Source: Aquidulcibacter sp.
GTDB taxonomy: Bacteria > Pseudomonadota > Alphaproteobacteria > Caulobacterales > Aquidulcibacteraceae
Direction of reading: 5' to 3'
Assembly: GCA_027532555.1 (NCBI GenBank)
Contig: JAPZTJ010000019.1
Location: 44,624-108,623 of the forward strand
DNA: 64,000 nucleotides
Part shown: one piece after another, positions 45,271 to 55,283 of the stretch
Numbering within the stretch: the stretch's first letter is position 1
Layout of the letters: each line of letters starts with the position of its first letter
Made by a program: the position numbers and the translations under genes
Notes under the pieces: generated by a model
Told to the model about the DNA's origin: nothing
The model's database searches: none
What the model saw: the letters and a program-made list of their open reading frames with translations, nothing else

Positions 45271-47847
45271 TTAGACTGAGTTTTTCGCTTTGCCTGAGGC
45301 GGCTTGTTCGCTGCTCTTACATGCCTCAAGCGTCGCATCAATGCCCTTGAGTAGGGTTTCGGGCGTCACTGGCTTTGCGATGTGGAAGTCACAGCCGGCC
45401 CAAAAAGACTGCGTGATATGTTCCTTCATCGCATTGGCGCTGACCATGGCGATGGGCGTACGCCGCAAGCCATCATTGCGTTCAATCTCGCGGATTTGCT
45501 TTGTCGCTGATAGGCCATCCATAATCGGCATCTGCATGTCCATCAGCACAAGATCAAAATGTGCATTCTTCCACATCTCAACGGCCTCTGCGCCGTTCTG
45601 GGCGATCGTCAGTGCGATGCCATGGGGCTCAAGGATCATCGCGATCACACGCTGATTAACAGGATGATCTTCCGCCAACAGGATCGAACGACTTGCTGCA
45701 TGCGGCAAAATGCCTGTTGGCGCAATGCTTGGGCTTGTTTGAGGTGGTATGTTTTGGGCTTCCAGCTTGACCCGTGGCAAAGGCAGAATGACAGAGAATA
45801 GGCTGCCAATCCCGGCCTCAGAAGTGACTAGGAACTGCCCGCCCATCATGTCGGTTAAGGTGCGGCAGATCGATAAGCCTAAGCCAGTTCCGCCAAAGTT
45901 CTTAGTAATGGAAGCATCAGCCTGTTCAAACCTCGCAAACAGCCGATTTTTGGTCTGCTCGTCAAAGCCGATACCGGTGTCCTTGACGCTGATCATCACA
46001 TCGCACGATCCATCCGCCTTGTCCGTCGCTGTGATGCTGATGTCGATTTGACCTTTTTGGGTGAATTTCACCGCGTTTGAGGCTAGGTTCGATACGATTT
46101 GCTTGACCCGTACGCCATCGCCTTCAAATAGACCTTCTGTTCCGGGGCAAAAATTGACATGGAATCCAAGGCCTTTTTCCTCAGCCCGTATTCCCATGAC
46201 TTGCGCCGTCGCCTCAATGGTTTTGCGAAGGTCAAAAGGCTCGGGCTGCAAAGTAAACTTGCCCGCTTCGATTTTCGAGACATCGAGGATATCCGACAAA
46301 AGAAGTTCTAGTGTCTCCCCAGACGATTGAATAAGGTCGACCATTTCGCGCTGGTTGTGCGTCAAATTGGTGCGGGACAAAGCCCCAACTACACCGATGA
46401 CCCCATTTAAGGGGGTGCGGATCTCATGACTCATATTGGCTAGGAAGCTACTCTTGGCGCGATTGGCAGATTCGGCTTGTTCACGCGCTGTCAGCAATTC
46501 AGTTTCAGTGCGTTTGCGCTCGGTGATGTCGTAAAGCATATTCACGAAGCGTGGCTTATTCGTCTGGGTTGCGGGCAGAGGCACAACGGTTGCATCGACC
46601 CAAAACAACGATCCATCCTTAGCCCGGTTGCAGACTTCGCCATGCCAAGAGTGGCCAGCGTTGATCGTGTCCCGCATCTTTTGGAAATAGGATGGATCAT
46701 GCATGTCTGATTGGACGGATTTATAACTTTGCCCGATTAGTTCTTCGCGCGAATAACCGCTATTTTCGCAATAGCGATCATTAACGAATTCAATATGGCC
46801 AAATTGGTCCGCTACGGTGATGATCGAGTGCTCATCCAGCGCAGATTGATAGGCATTGAGATTGGCCAAGGCATCGTCGGCGCGACGCTGGGCTTCAACC
46901 AGTTCGGTGACCTCGGTTTCAATTGCTTGGAAACCTTCCAGCTGCCCTTGCTCGTCCAATAGGGGTTGGATATCTAAATTGATCCAGTACATCCGGCCGT
47001 CTTTTGTCCGGTTCAAGAGGGTGGCGCTGGCAGCCTGTCCCCGATCAATGGCTTCGATCAATTTCGCCACTTCTAGTGGATCGGTTTCTGGGCAGAAAGT
47101 CAGTTGGCTTGGCCTTTTGCCAATCACTTCGTCGCGGCTATAGCCAGAAAGGGCAAGATACGCGTCGTTGACCCAAATGATTTCTCGATTTTTATTGGTG
47201 CGCACAACAGGGTTGCGGGCCAACTCGGCAAAGCGCGCAAACTCCCGATAGCGGATTTTATTTCTTTGGCTGCTTTCTCGATCTTGCCACCAAAGCCTAA
47301 AAATTAAGATGAAGGCAATGCTTACTAAAATGATGGTGCTGAGAAGCCCAGTCTGGATATTTTCTTTGGCGGCTTTAATATCTGACGAGCCTGTTACAAG
47401 TGCGTTCTTGATTTCCTGATTATAGGTAGCTTTCAGATTGGCATAATCTTGCTAGGATAGAATGGCGGCGGCGTTTTCCTTTTTGCCGTCATCTACCAGG
47501 GCAAAGGATAGGCGTTCAAAATCAATGAGTTTTGTGTTTGCCAGTACGACTGATTCTAGGTTTTCCTGCACCCCTGCTGGGCCGATGGACATGGCCCTGA
47601 CAATGGTTGCTTGAAGAAGTGGCGCATTTTCTTCGTAACGCTTTACCCATTTTGGGTCGGCTGTCGTGGCATACATGAGCGCGGACATGGTTAAGACTTC
47701 GTCGATCCGATTGATCTCGCCAGTAGCTTCGGTGAACAAAATCTGTCGTATATTGATGTCGCGATAGGAGGCAAACTGCCACGCCGAAGCCACTGCTAGA
47801 AGCAAAATAGCAAACGTCACTGTCAGTAGCCTGGGGATCGATTTCAT
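45271..47847 (-). pseudogene. Membrane hybrid histidine kinase interrupted by one in-frame amber codon
   Basis: The frame from ATG at 47847 runs open to the stop at 45271 except for a single TAG at 47452-47454 (codon 132). Before it: TM1 (about 8-26, LLTVTFAILLLAVASAWQF) and the start of a periplasmic sensor domain. After it, in the same frame: DYANLKATYNQEIKNA, TM2 (STIILVSIAFILIFRLWW, about 170-187), PAS (WVNDAYLALSGYSRDEV), a second PAS (FVNDRYCENSGYSREEL), DHp (FLANMSHEIRTPLNGVIG), ATPase (GTGLGLSIC) and receiver (DLVLMDMQMPIMDG). All catalytic motifs are intact. It is a nonsense-mutated gene, a sequencing error or a readthrough case. The downstream part could be expressed from a TTG at 47221-47223, but it would then lose both membrane helices. 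Confidence 0.8.
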
Positions 47848-48040
47848 GCGGCTATCCTAAAGATTGGCATGATTGATACACCGCTTGGTGTTTCCGTTGA
47901 GTTAAATTGTTATTTTGGGGCGATTTTTTGCGATTTGCGGTGTCGACACCCAGAGCGCAGCTGTAGCTTACGTCATTGTCGGACGTGTTTGCGGGAGGCC
48001 CCCAGATTTCCGACTCGACTCACCGGCGTCTTCGTGATTA

Positions 48041-48055
48041 GAACAAAACAAGAAC
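48041..48055 (+). promoter_or_regulatory. SOS (LexA) box upstream of imuA
   Basis: GAAC at 48041-48044 and GAAC at 48052-48055 are spaced by seven bases (AAAACAA), a match to the alphaproteobacterial LexA direct repeat. It sits 33 bases before the imuA ATG. Confidence 0.88.
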
Positions 48056-48087
48056 ATAAAAAGCAGGAAGGTGTGTGATTTTAAGCC

Positions 48088-48858
48088 ATGAGACCGGATT
48101 TGACCGCGTTGCGCACCCAGATACGGGCCATTGAAACAGAGGGGCGCCCGGCGTTGAGCTGTTTACCAACAGGCGCAGACATGTTGGACGTGGCCTTGGG
48201 CGGCGGGTTGGCTTTGGGCGGTGTAACCGAAGTAGTTCCTGCTGCTTTCATGGATGAGCCAGCCAGCTTGCACTTTGCTTTCGCCTGTATGGCCAAGGCG
48301 CTGCAACAGCGTTCGGGTGATCTGGTGGTGATTGAAGATGCCAGTCGCGGGCAGGGGTGGGGGGCCGCTTGGGGGCAGCTTTATGGCCCGGGTTTGCAGA
48401 AGCTTGGCGTGTGTCCGTCCCGTATTTTGTTGGTGCGCGCGCCGGATGTGAAGGGCTTTCACGCCTGTCTGGAGGATGCGGCACGAACCTTTGGATTGGC
48501 CGGTGTTTTGGCTGTGTCTGGTCCAAAGGCCGGATTCAGCCTTGCTGGGGCGCGGCGGGTCCAATTGGCGGCAGAGCAGGCCCATAGCTTGGTTCTGGCT
48601 GTCCAAGGGTTGCGCACCTCTGCTTTTGCGCCAGCACGTGCGCGACTGGTGCTGGCCAGTCGCCCATGCCGATCTGTGCCTTTGGGCACGGCCCTGCCGG
48701 GGCTTGGCCCTCCGGCTTGGAGACTTCACCTTGAGCGTGCCCGTAATGGCGCGCGTCCACAATCCTTTGATTTGGAGTATGATGATGCGACGCATTGCCT
48801 GTATCAGCCTGCCACGTTGGCCAACCGATCGTCTCAGTCGCAACGCCTCTCTGCTTAA
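48088..48858 (+). CDS. imuA: ImuA, RecA-like subunit of the SOS mutasome
   Basis: The 256-residue protein matches ImuA/SulA-like proteins: LPTGADMLDVALGGGLALGGVTEV is the RecA-like core start, where the Walker A loop is degenerate. ImuA supports translesion synthesis with ImuB and DnaE2. An in-frame stop precedes the ATG, fixing the start. It overlaps imuB by 74 bases. An SOS box lies upstream. Confidence 0.9.
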   Translation: MRPDLTALRTQIRAIETEGRPALSCLPTGADMLDVALGGGLALGGVTEVVPAAFMDEPASLHFAFACMAKALQQRSGDLVVIEDASRGQGWGAAWGQLYGPGLQKLGVCPSRILLVRAPDVKGFHACLEDAARTFGLAGVLAVSGPKAGFSLAGARRVQLAAEQAHSLVLAVQGLRTSAFAPARARLVLASRPCRSVPLGTALPGLGPPAWRLHLERARNGARPQSFDLEYDDATHCLYQPATLANRSSQSQRLSA

Positions 48859-50368
48859 AGCGAAGAGGCTTATGGCAGAGGGGGCTGGTTTCTCGCGGTC
48901 CAAACCCTGTGCGACGGTTGCGCGCAGTGCGGGGGGAATCCGACTTATTGCCCTCAATCGTGCCGCCCAAGAAGCGGGTTTGTCTTCTGGCATGATGCTG
49001 GCGGGGGCTAAGGCCTTGGTGACAGATATTTGTGTTGCCGACAGTGATCCCGTGGGGGAGGGCGATGATCTGATCGCTTTGGCGCGTTGGGCTATGCGGT
49101 GGAGCCCGTATTGCGCCCCAGTCAAAGGCCTTGAAAACACCCATGCGCTCTTCCTCGATATCACCGGTTGTGCCCATTTATTTGGGGGAGAGGCCGCTAT
49201 GCTGGCCGATATGGTCACCAAAATGCGGGCTCTGGGCCTGACAGCGCGTGCAGCTTGTGCTGCCACACCCGGCGCAGCCTTTGCTTTGGCGCGCTTTGCG
49301 CCAGATGCGCGCCATGGCTTAAGTGCCCCTGATGGCGCGGCTTTGCGTGCCTTGGTGGGGGCTTTGCCGGTTGAGGCTTTGCGTCTGCCAAACGGCACGA
49401 CCACAGGCTTGCGCGCTTTGGGCTTAAAAACCATTGGCCAAGTCGCCACCCAATCGTCGGCGGCTTTGGCCCGGCGGTTCGGAATTGATCTGGTGCGTGC
49501 CTTGGATCGGGCTCGTGGGCTTGAGGAAGAATCTATCGATCCCGTCGCAGAGATTATACCGCGGCGTATCCGCCTGCGCTTGGCCGAACCATTGATGACC
49601 CGCCAAGGCTTGGAGGTAGCAGGGGCGAAGGCTGCAGGAGAAATGTGCACGCTTTTGGACTCCTATAATGAAGGCGCACGCCGCTTGGTTCTCAATCTCT
49701 ATCGCGTGGATGGGGTTGTCTTACAGCTAGTCGGCGGGTCCGGGCGCGCCCATCGTGATGCGGTTTTGTGGACGAAGGTCTTGTGTGAACGGATTGAGGC
49801 AGAGGCTAATGGAGCCGGGCTTGATCTGGGCTTTGGGGTTGATCTGGTTGAAATTTGTGCGCCTGTGGTGGAGGTGCTGGAAGGCCAAGTCATGGACTTG
49901 GACCCAGTGGCTGCTGCTGCCTTAGCCAGTGCTGATGCCTTACATCGCCTGGCCGATCGCCTATCCGCCCGCTTAGGCGCTGGACGGGTGACGCGGATGG
50001 AGGCGGTGGCCCATTGGGTGCCCGAACAGGCCGTCCGCCCTGTGGCTATTGCCGATAGACGCCCGCAGGTGAGCCGCTTCCCCGAAGCCTTGGCGGCGCG
50101 CCGCCCGGCTTTGCTGTTGGAGCGTGCCGAACCGATTGATGCCATTGCAGAGGTGCCAGATGGCCCCCCCCGCCTGTTTCGTTGGCGCGCTTTAGCTTTC
50201 AAAGTCGCGTGCGCCGAGGGGCCTGAGCGTATTGCCTGTGGCGAGGCTCATGACCGTGACTATTATCGCATTGAGACGATTGAGGGGCGTCGCTTCTGGC
50301 TCTATCGCCAAGGCCTGCCCGGCAAAGTCGATCATCCAAAATGGTATGTGCATGGGAGTGCGGCATGA
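48785..50368 (+). CDS. imuB: ImuB, catalytically inactive Y-family polymerase-like mutasome subunit
   Basis: I start at MRRIACISLPRWPTDRL (527 residues), preceded by GGAG seven bases upstream; two further ATG codons directly before it are possible. The frame is open far upstream inside imuA, which is shadow. ImuB resembles Y-family polymerases (LDITGCAHLFGGEAAML, LRALGLKTIGQVATQ) but lacks polymerase catalytic residues, and it bridges DnaE2 to the beta clamp. The tail contains AIAEVPDGPPRLFRW. DnaE2 begins 40 bases later. Confidence 0.92.
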   Translation: MRRIACISLPRWPTDRLSRNASLLKAKRLMAEGAGFSRSKPCATVARSAGGIRLIALNRAAQEAGLSSGMMLAGAKALVTDICVADSDPVGEGDDLIALARWAMRWSPYCAPVKGLENTHALFLDITGCAHLFGGEAAMLADMVTKMRALGLTARAACAATPGAAFALARFAPDARHGLSAPDGAALRALVGALPVEALRLPNGTTTGLRALGLKTIGQVATQSSAALARRFGIDLVRALDRARGLEEESIDPVAEIIPRRIRLRLAEPLMTRQGLEVAGAKAAGEMCTLLDSYNEGARRLVLNLYRVDGVVLQLVGGSGRAHRDAVLWTKVLCERIEAEANGAGLDLGFGVDLVEICAPVVEVLEGQVMDLDPVAAAALASADALHRLADRLSARLGAGRVTRMEAVAHWVPEQAVRPVAIADRRPQVSRFPEALAARRPALLLERAEPIDAIAEVPDGPPRLFRWRALAFKVACAEGPERIACGEAHDRDYYRIETIEGRRFWLYRQGLPGKVDHPKWYVHGSAA

Positions 50369-50407
50369 AGCTTCTCTGCTTATTCCCGATAAAATTCAGG
50401 TGCGGCC

Positions 50408-53400
50408 ATGCGTATCTTTGAGCCTTTGGCCACAACCAGTTTCTCCTTTCTAAAAGGGGCGAGCCAGCCCGATGAAATGGTATGGGCGGCTCATGGTTTA
50501 GGTCTGCAAGGCATAGGCGTGGCTGATATCAATACAGTCGCTGGTGTGGTGCGTGCCCATGTAGCGGCCAAAGAAGCAGGCCTTAGACTGATTGTTGGGG
50601 CCCGCTTGATTGCTCTCGATGGATTTGAGACTGTCATCTATCCTAAAGATCGTAAGGCTTGGGGCCGGCTGACCCGCTGTTTGACGCGCGGCAACCGCCG
50701 CTCACGCAAGGGCACCTGCACCTTAGAGAAAGCCGACGTGCTGGAAGCTATGGAGAGCGCCTGTGCCATCCTTGTGCCGCCGCCCATCCTCACACAAACT
50801 TGGTTAGACCAAGCCCAAGACCACTTGGCCGACGCGCCTTTAACCGCTGACCTTTATGTCGCGGCGACCCGGCCTTTCGATGGCACAGACTTTCAACGTC
50901 TGGCTGCTCTGACCCGTTTGGTTCAAGGTACACGCGGGCGCTTGATTGCCACCATGGATGCGCTGTTCCACAACCCAGAACGGCGGCTTCTGGCCGATGT
51001 TCTGGCCTGTATCCGTACCAAAACCACATTGGAGGCAGCCGGTTATCTGCGCTTACAAAATAGCGAAAGATGCCTGAAAAATCCTGATGAAATTATTCGT
51101 CTCTTCAAAGGGTTTGAAGACTGTCTTCAGGCACAAAAGAAACTCTTTGATGCGATCACTTTCTCCCTTGATCAACTGGCTTATGAATATCCTGATGAAG
51201 TTGTAGCACAGGGGGAAACCCCGATGGATAGTTTAATGCGTTTGAGTGAGTTGGGCGCGCAAGATCGCTATCCTGATGGGGTGCCAGAGCGGGTGAGGGC
51301 GGCCTTGGATCATGAGTATGCGCTGATCAATGAGTTGAGCTATGCACCCTATTTTCTGACCGTTTATGACATTGTCGCTTTTGCGCGCAGCCGGGGCATT
51401 GTGTGCCAAGGTCGGGGCTCAGCGGCTAATTCTGTGGTGTGTTATTGCCTTGGCATCACCGCTGTTGACCCCATCCGTGTGGATCTTTTGTTTGAGCGCT
51501 TCATCTCAGCAGAGCGGCGCGAACCCCCCGATATTGACGTGGACTTTGAGCATGAGCGCCGCGAAGAAGTTATCCAATATATCTATGACAAATTTGGCCG
51601 CCACCGGGCTGGCATTGCTGGGGTTGTGATTTCCTATCGCGGCCGCTCTTCCTTACGGGAAGTTGGCAAGGTGATGGGGCTGAGCGGGGACACGCAAGAA
51701 GCTTTGGCCAAGTCTGTCTGGGGCTGGGGCCGGGGTGGGGTTGATCCTGCCCTGATTCATAAGATGACGGGTCTGGACATTACGAGCCCAGTGATTGCGC
51801 AGACGATGATGCTGGCCCGCACGCTGCACGGATTTCCCCGCCATTTGTCTCAGCATGTCGGCGGCTTTGTCATTACGCGCGGACCACTCGATGAAGTGGT
51901 GCCCATTGGCAATGCGGCCATGCCAGACCGCACTTTTGTCGAGTGGGATAAGGATGATTTGGATGCCTTGGGCATTTTGAAGATTGATGTGCTGGCTTTG
52001 GGCATGTTGACCTGTGTCGCGCGCGCTTTTGAGTTTTTAGAGCATGATTATGGCGTCCGGCTTGGCCTTGCCGATATTCCCGCCGAAGACCCTGCCGTTT
52101 ATGATATGATTTGTGCGGCGGACACAGTCGGCGTGTTTCAAATTGAAAGCCGGGCGCAAATGTCGATGCTGCCCCGGCTGCGCCCACGCACCTTTTATGA
52201 TCTGGTGATTGAAGTCGCCATTGTGCGCCCAGGCCCTATTCAGGGCGATATGGTCCATCCCTATCTGCGCCGTCGTCAGGGCCAAGAGAAGGTCACCTTT
52301 CCCTCTAAGGAGCTGGAAGAAGTATTGGGCAAAACCCTCGGCGTGCCCTTGTTTCAAGAACAAGCCATGCGCATCGCCATTGTTGCTGCGGGCTTTACAC
52401 CCTCTGAAGCCGACCGTTTGCGCCGTGCTATGGCCACCTTTCGCAAAGTTGGCATCATCCATGAATTTGGCAAACGCTTGGTCGATGGCATGGTGGCCAA
52501 TGGCTATGAGCAAGACTTTGCCGAGCGCTGTTTCCGCCAGATTGAAGGCTTTGGCGAATATGGCTTCCCCGAAAGCCATGCGGCTAGTTTCGCTTTGATT
52601 GTTTATGTATCGGCTTGGCTGAAGAAGCATTGGCCGGAAGTTTTTCTTGCCGCCATTCTCAATGCGCAGCCGATGGGCTTTTATGCGTCGGCCCAATTGG
52701 TGCGCGACGCCAAGGAGCATGGCGTAGAGGTGCTGCCGGCAGATGTCGGCTTTTCGGATTGGGACAATGTGCTGGAAGCGCGTGTCGGTCACACCCGTAA
52801 AGCCGTGCGTTTGGGCTTGCGGGAGATTAAGGGTTTTAAAGAGGCAGATGCGGCGCGCTTAGTGGCGGCGCGGGCCGGGGGTGGGGCTTATCGGGATGCT
52901 GAAGACCTGAAACGGCGTGCCCGCCTCAATGGCCGGGCGATGGATTTGCTTTCCGATGGTGATGCGATGGGGAGCTTACAGTTGGATCGTCGCCAAGCGC
53001 TTTGGCGTGCCAAAGGTTTGGCAGAACATGCCTTGCCCTTGTTTGAGCATGCCAGCGAATATGGCCCAGAAGTCGACCCGGCCTTGCCAGAAATGCCGCT
53101 GAGCGAGCAGGTCGTTCACGATTACGCCCGTCTGCGCCTCAGCCTAAAGGCCCATCCGGTGTCGTTTTTCCGAGCTGAATTGGCAGAGAAGCGCTTTGTG
53201 ACCTCGCAAGGTCTCAAGACCGCCCCTAATGGGGCGCGGGTCGATATTGCAGGCCTTGTCTTGGTTCGTCAAAAGCCCGGCACGGCCAAGGGTGTCCTGT
53301 TTGTGACCCTCGAAGACGAGGAAGGTTCTGCCAATATCATTGTTTGGCCCAAGATTTTTGAGCGGTTTCGTCGCGAGACATTGGCCGCAAAATTCATGGG

Positions 53401-53641
53401 CATTCGGGGAAGGCTCCAGCGAGAGTATGGCGTCATTCATGTGATTGCTGATCGGGTCACGAATTTAAACCACCGGCTGACTGAATTATCTGACGGCAGC
53501 AGTAGCTTCACCCAGGCCTTGGCACGCGCAGATGAGCATCAAAGCCCGCGAGAAGATCCCAAGCTAACCCAAGCCAACAATCGTGCCTTAGCTCAACAGC
53601 GGAGCACACGCGCTTTCGCCAACAGCCGCGATTTTCATTAG
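50408..53641 (+). CDS. dnaE2: Error-prone DNA polymerase DnaE2
   Basis: The 1077-residue C-family polymerase performs SOS mutagenesis. An N-terminal PHP domain (TTSFSFLKGASQPDEMVWAA) precedes the palm, whose catalytic aspartates are in PPDIDVDFEHERREEV. AFARSRGIVCQGRGSAANS and GFPESHAASFALIVY are typical of DnaE polymerases. The C-terminal OB domain is in GLVLVRQKPGTAKGVLFVTLED. It is the last gene of the SOS-controlled imuA-imuB-dnaE2 cassette, in its standard order. Confidence 0.95.
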   Translation: MRIFEPLATTSFSFLKGASQPDEMVWAAHGLGLQGIGVADINTVAGVVRAHVAAKEAGLRLIVGARLIALDGFETVIYPKDRKAWGRLTRCLTRGNRRSRKGTCTLEKADVLEAMESACAILVPPPILTQTWLDQAQDHLADAPLTADLYVAATRPFDGTDFQRLAALTRLVQGTRGRLIATMDALFHNPERRLLADVLACIRTKTTLEAAGYLRLQNSERCLKNPDEIIRLFKGFEDCLQAQKKLFDAITFSLDQLAYEYPDEVVAQGETPMDSLMRLSELGAQDRYPDGVPERVRAALDHEYALINELSYAPYFLTVYDIVAFARSRGIVCQGRGSAANSVVCYCLGITAVDPIRVDLLFERFISAERREPPDIDVDFEHERREEVIQYIYDKFGRHRAGIAGVVISYRGRSSLREVGKVMGLSGDTQEALAKSVWGWGRGGVDPALIHKMTGLDITSPVIAQTMMLARTLHGFPRHLSQHVGGFVITRGPLDEVVPIGNAAMPDRTFVEWDKDDLDALGILKIDVLALGMLTCVARAFEFLEHDYGVRLGLADIPAEDPAVYDMICAADTVGVFQIESRAQMSMLPRLRPRTFYDLVIEVAIVRPGPIQGDMVHPYLRRRQGQEKVTFPSKELEEVLGKTLGVPLFQEQAMRIAIVAAGFTPSEADRLRRAMATFRKVGIIHEFGKRLVDGMVANGYEQDFAERCFRQIEGFGEYGFPESHAASFALIVYVSAWLKKHWPEVFLAAILNAQPMGFYASAQLVRDAKEHGVEVLPADVGFSDWDNVLEARVGHTRKAVRLGLREIKGFKEADAARLVAARAGGGAYRDAEDLKRRARLNGRAMDLLSDGDAMGSLQLDRRQALWRAKGLAEHALPLFEHASEYGPEVDPALPEMPLSEQVVHDYARLRLSLKAHPVSFFRAELAEKRFVTSQGLKTAPNGARVDIAGLVLVRQKPGTAKGVLFVTLEDEEGSANIIVWPKIFERFRRETLAAKFMGIRGRLQREYGVIHVIADRVTNLNHRLTELSDGSSSFTQALARADEHQSPREDPKLTQANNRALAQQRSTRAFANSRDFH

Positions 53642-53725
53642 AGCGATCCCATGTCACGGAGGAAACACACACCGCCCCTCTATCGCCATCATCAAACACT
53701 ATCTAAAATTGATAAATGTTACAAG

Positions 53726-53742
53726 TGCACCATAAGAGTGCA
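53726..53742 (+). promoter_or_regulatory. Candidate operator (inverted repeat) before the LuxR gene
   Basis: TGCAC at 53726-53730 and GTGCA at 53738-53742 form a 5-bp inverted repeat with a 7-base spacer, 18 bases before the luxR-type ATG. Size and spacing resemble a lux-type box, but the arms are short, so function is inference. Confidence 0.35.
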
Positions 53743-53760
53743 ATACAAACGGAGACGGCG

Positions 53761-54636
53761 ATGACTCAGATTCAAAGCCTAACTGCCGCGGTTTTACTAG
53801 AGTTGCGTGCCGCAAGGCGTGAAGGCGACCTCCACTACATCCTAACCACCTATGCCAAAGCCTGCGGCTTTGGCTGGTATCAACTGGCCCCCGGTCCGCA
53901 TAACCCTATGTTGGATCCCACGAGTCTGTTGAATTTTGGCAATTTCGATCCCGCTTGGCGACGCCAATATGCCACGGAGCCCAGCTGCCGGACCGATCCG
54001 GCCCGCAATCTGGCTATTCAACGCGCAGGCTCTGTCCAGTGGCAGCGCGCCTTTGCAACTGCCCGAAGCCCTGAATGTCGCGACTTTGTGCACGCCAGTC
54101 GGCTGCAAGGGTTTAAAGACGGAATCACCACGCCTGTGCATGGCCCGCAAGGCTGTGTGGCCATCATGATGTTTGCCGCGCCGCGGCTGCTTCACCTAGA
54201 CCCAGATGATGAGGAGGCGCTGAGCCATATTGCTATGGCATTCTACCAACGCGTCCGCCGCCTCACGGCAGCGGCCCTGTTTCAACCCGCTGACTCTGCG
54301 CACCTCACCAGTCGTGAAGTTGAATGTTTGCATTGGGTTTTGGAAGGAAAAACCAATTGGGAAATCGGGGTGGTGACGGGGGTGACTGCGCGGACCGTGC
54401 AGTTTCATTTGAGCAATGCGTCGCGCAAATTGGGCGTGGTCAATCGGGTCCAAGCAGCTGTTCGGGCTTTGTTACGGGGTGATTTGTCTGTCCATCAGTT
54501 GAGCCAACCACGCCCTGAGTACAAATTGGAAGACCCCTTTGCGCGCCGACTTCCCAAGCCAAGCCCGCATTCACGTCAAAGTAAGACTTCACAGGCATCT
54601 TCCAGCCAATCTGCAATCTCGTCGTTTCGTGCATGA
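53761..54636 (+). CDS. LuxR-type quorum-sensing transcription regulator (no adjacent synthase)
   Basis: The 291-residue protein has an N-terminal autoinducer-binding domain and a C-terminal GerE/LuxR HTH (LTSREVECLHWVLEGKTNWE, then VTARTVQFHLSNASRKLGVV). The residues that usually contact acyl-homoserine lactones are all present: Trp66, Tyr70, Asp79, Pro80, Trp94 and Gly121. The ATG at 53761 has a GGAG site six bases upstream; an ATG at 53716 is less likely. About 50 residues after the HTH form an unusual Pro/Ser-rich tail. No luxI is in the window, so it may be a LuxR solo or act with a distant synthase. Confidence 0.88.
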   Translation: MTQIQSLTAAVLLELRAARREGDLHYILTTYAKACGFGWYQLAPGPHNPMLDPTSLLNFGNFDPAWRRQYATEPSCRTDPARNLAIQRAGSVQWQRAFATARSPECRDFVHASRLQGFKDGITTPVHGPQGCVAIMMFAAPRLLHLDPDDEEALSHIAMAFYQRVRRLTAAALFQPADSAHLTSREVECLHWVLEGKTNWEIGVVTGVTARTVQFHLSNASRKLGVVNRVQAAVRALLRGDLSVHQLSQPRPEYKLEDPFARRLPKPSPHSRQSKTSQASSSQSAISSFRA

Positions 54637-54648
54637 GAGGTTTTTGCT

Positions 54649-55197
54649 TTGACTCACTTTTTGGCCCTTATGATGGTTGCTCTATCGGCTACGTCGCCCC
54701 TTTCACCAGATTCACAAACTGGCGCAGCGACGGCTTCGCAAACAGGCCCGATTGTGCCGGGGCTGAAGAATGCGATTTCGACCCCGGATGGGGCCGTGCC
54801 GCTTGATTGGTCTGGGCCTGCAGCGAAACAACCAGGTCCTGACGCGAATGTGGAAGCATTTGATCCGACGGCTAGTTTGTTCGGACCCTCAAATCTGTGT
54901 GTCGTAACTCCGGGGCAGCCCATACCAAGTTGCGCGTCGGTACCGGACCAAGGTTTAAAGATCACCTCTGATATCTTCAGCGGAGACGTGAACCCGGATT
55001 CGACCTGCCAAACGCAAGAAGATGTGCGCATCGGCCCTGATGGTAAACCGCAACGCGTGTTTGCTACCGTGTGCGGGGATGAAGCGGATTCTTGGACTTA
55101 CCGGCAACGCGCGACGCCAGCTAGTAGGGCCAACCCAACCAAGTCCACCAATCGGGTTATTGGCCCGAATGATTTGGTCCCGCAAAAGGCGCCCTGA
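54649..55197 (+). CDS. Exported hypothetical protein
   Basis: The 182-residue frame opens at a TTG (54649); ATG codons at residues 8 and 9 are alternatives. A short hydrophobic leader (FLALMMVALSATSPLS) suggests export. The mature part is Pro/Thr/Ser-rich, with four Cys (CVVTPGQPIPSC, CQTQED and TVCGDE) that could form two disulfides. No family is recognised. It lies 12 bases after the LuxR gene, so it may be cotranscribed. Confidence 0.6.
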   Translation: MTHFLALMMVALSATSPLSPDSQTGAATASQTGPIVPGLKNAISTPDGAVPLDWSGPAAKQPGPDANVEAFDPTASLFGPSNLCVVTPGQPIPSCASVPDQGLKITSDIFSGDVNPDSTCQTQEDVRIGPDGKPQRVFATVCGDEADSWTYRQRATPASRANPTKSTNRVIGPNDLVPQKAP

Positions 55198-55283
55198 TTG
55201 TAACGCTATCCTCGTGAGGGCGGGCAGGTGTTTCACCGCATCTGCCCGCTTGCAACCTGCGCGCAGACAGGTTTCAACAGGGT

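Noticed and set aside
48163..49650. A long 495-codon open frame antisense to imuA and imuB
   Set aside because: It is an antisense shadow of well-supported genes in GC-rich coding sequence. Its translation is low-complexity Arg/Ala/Ser-rich and has no recognisable domain.
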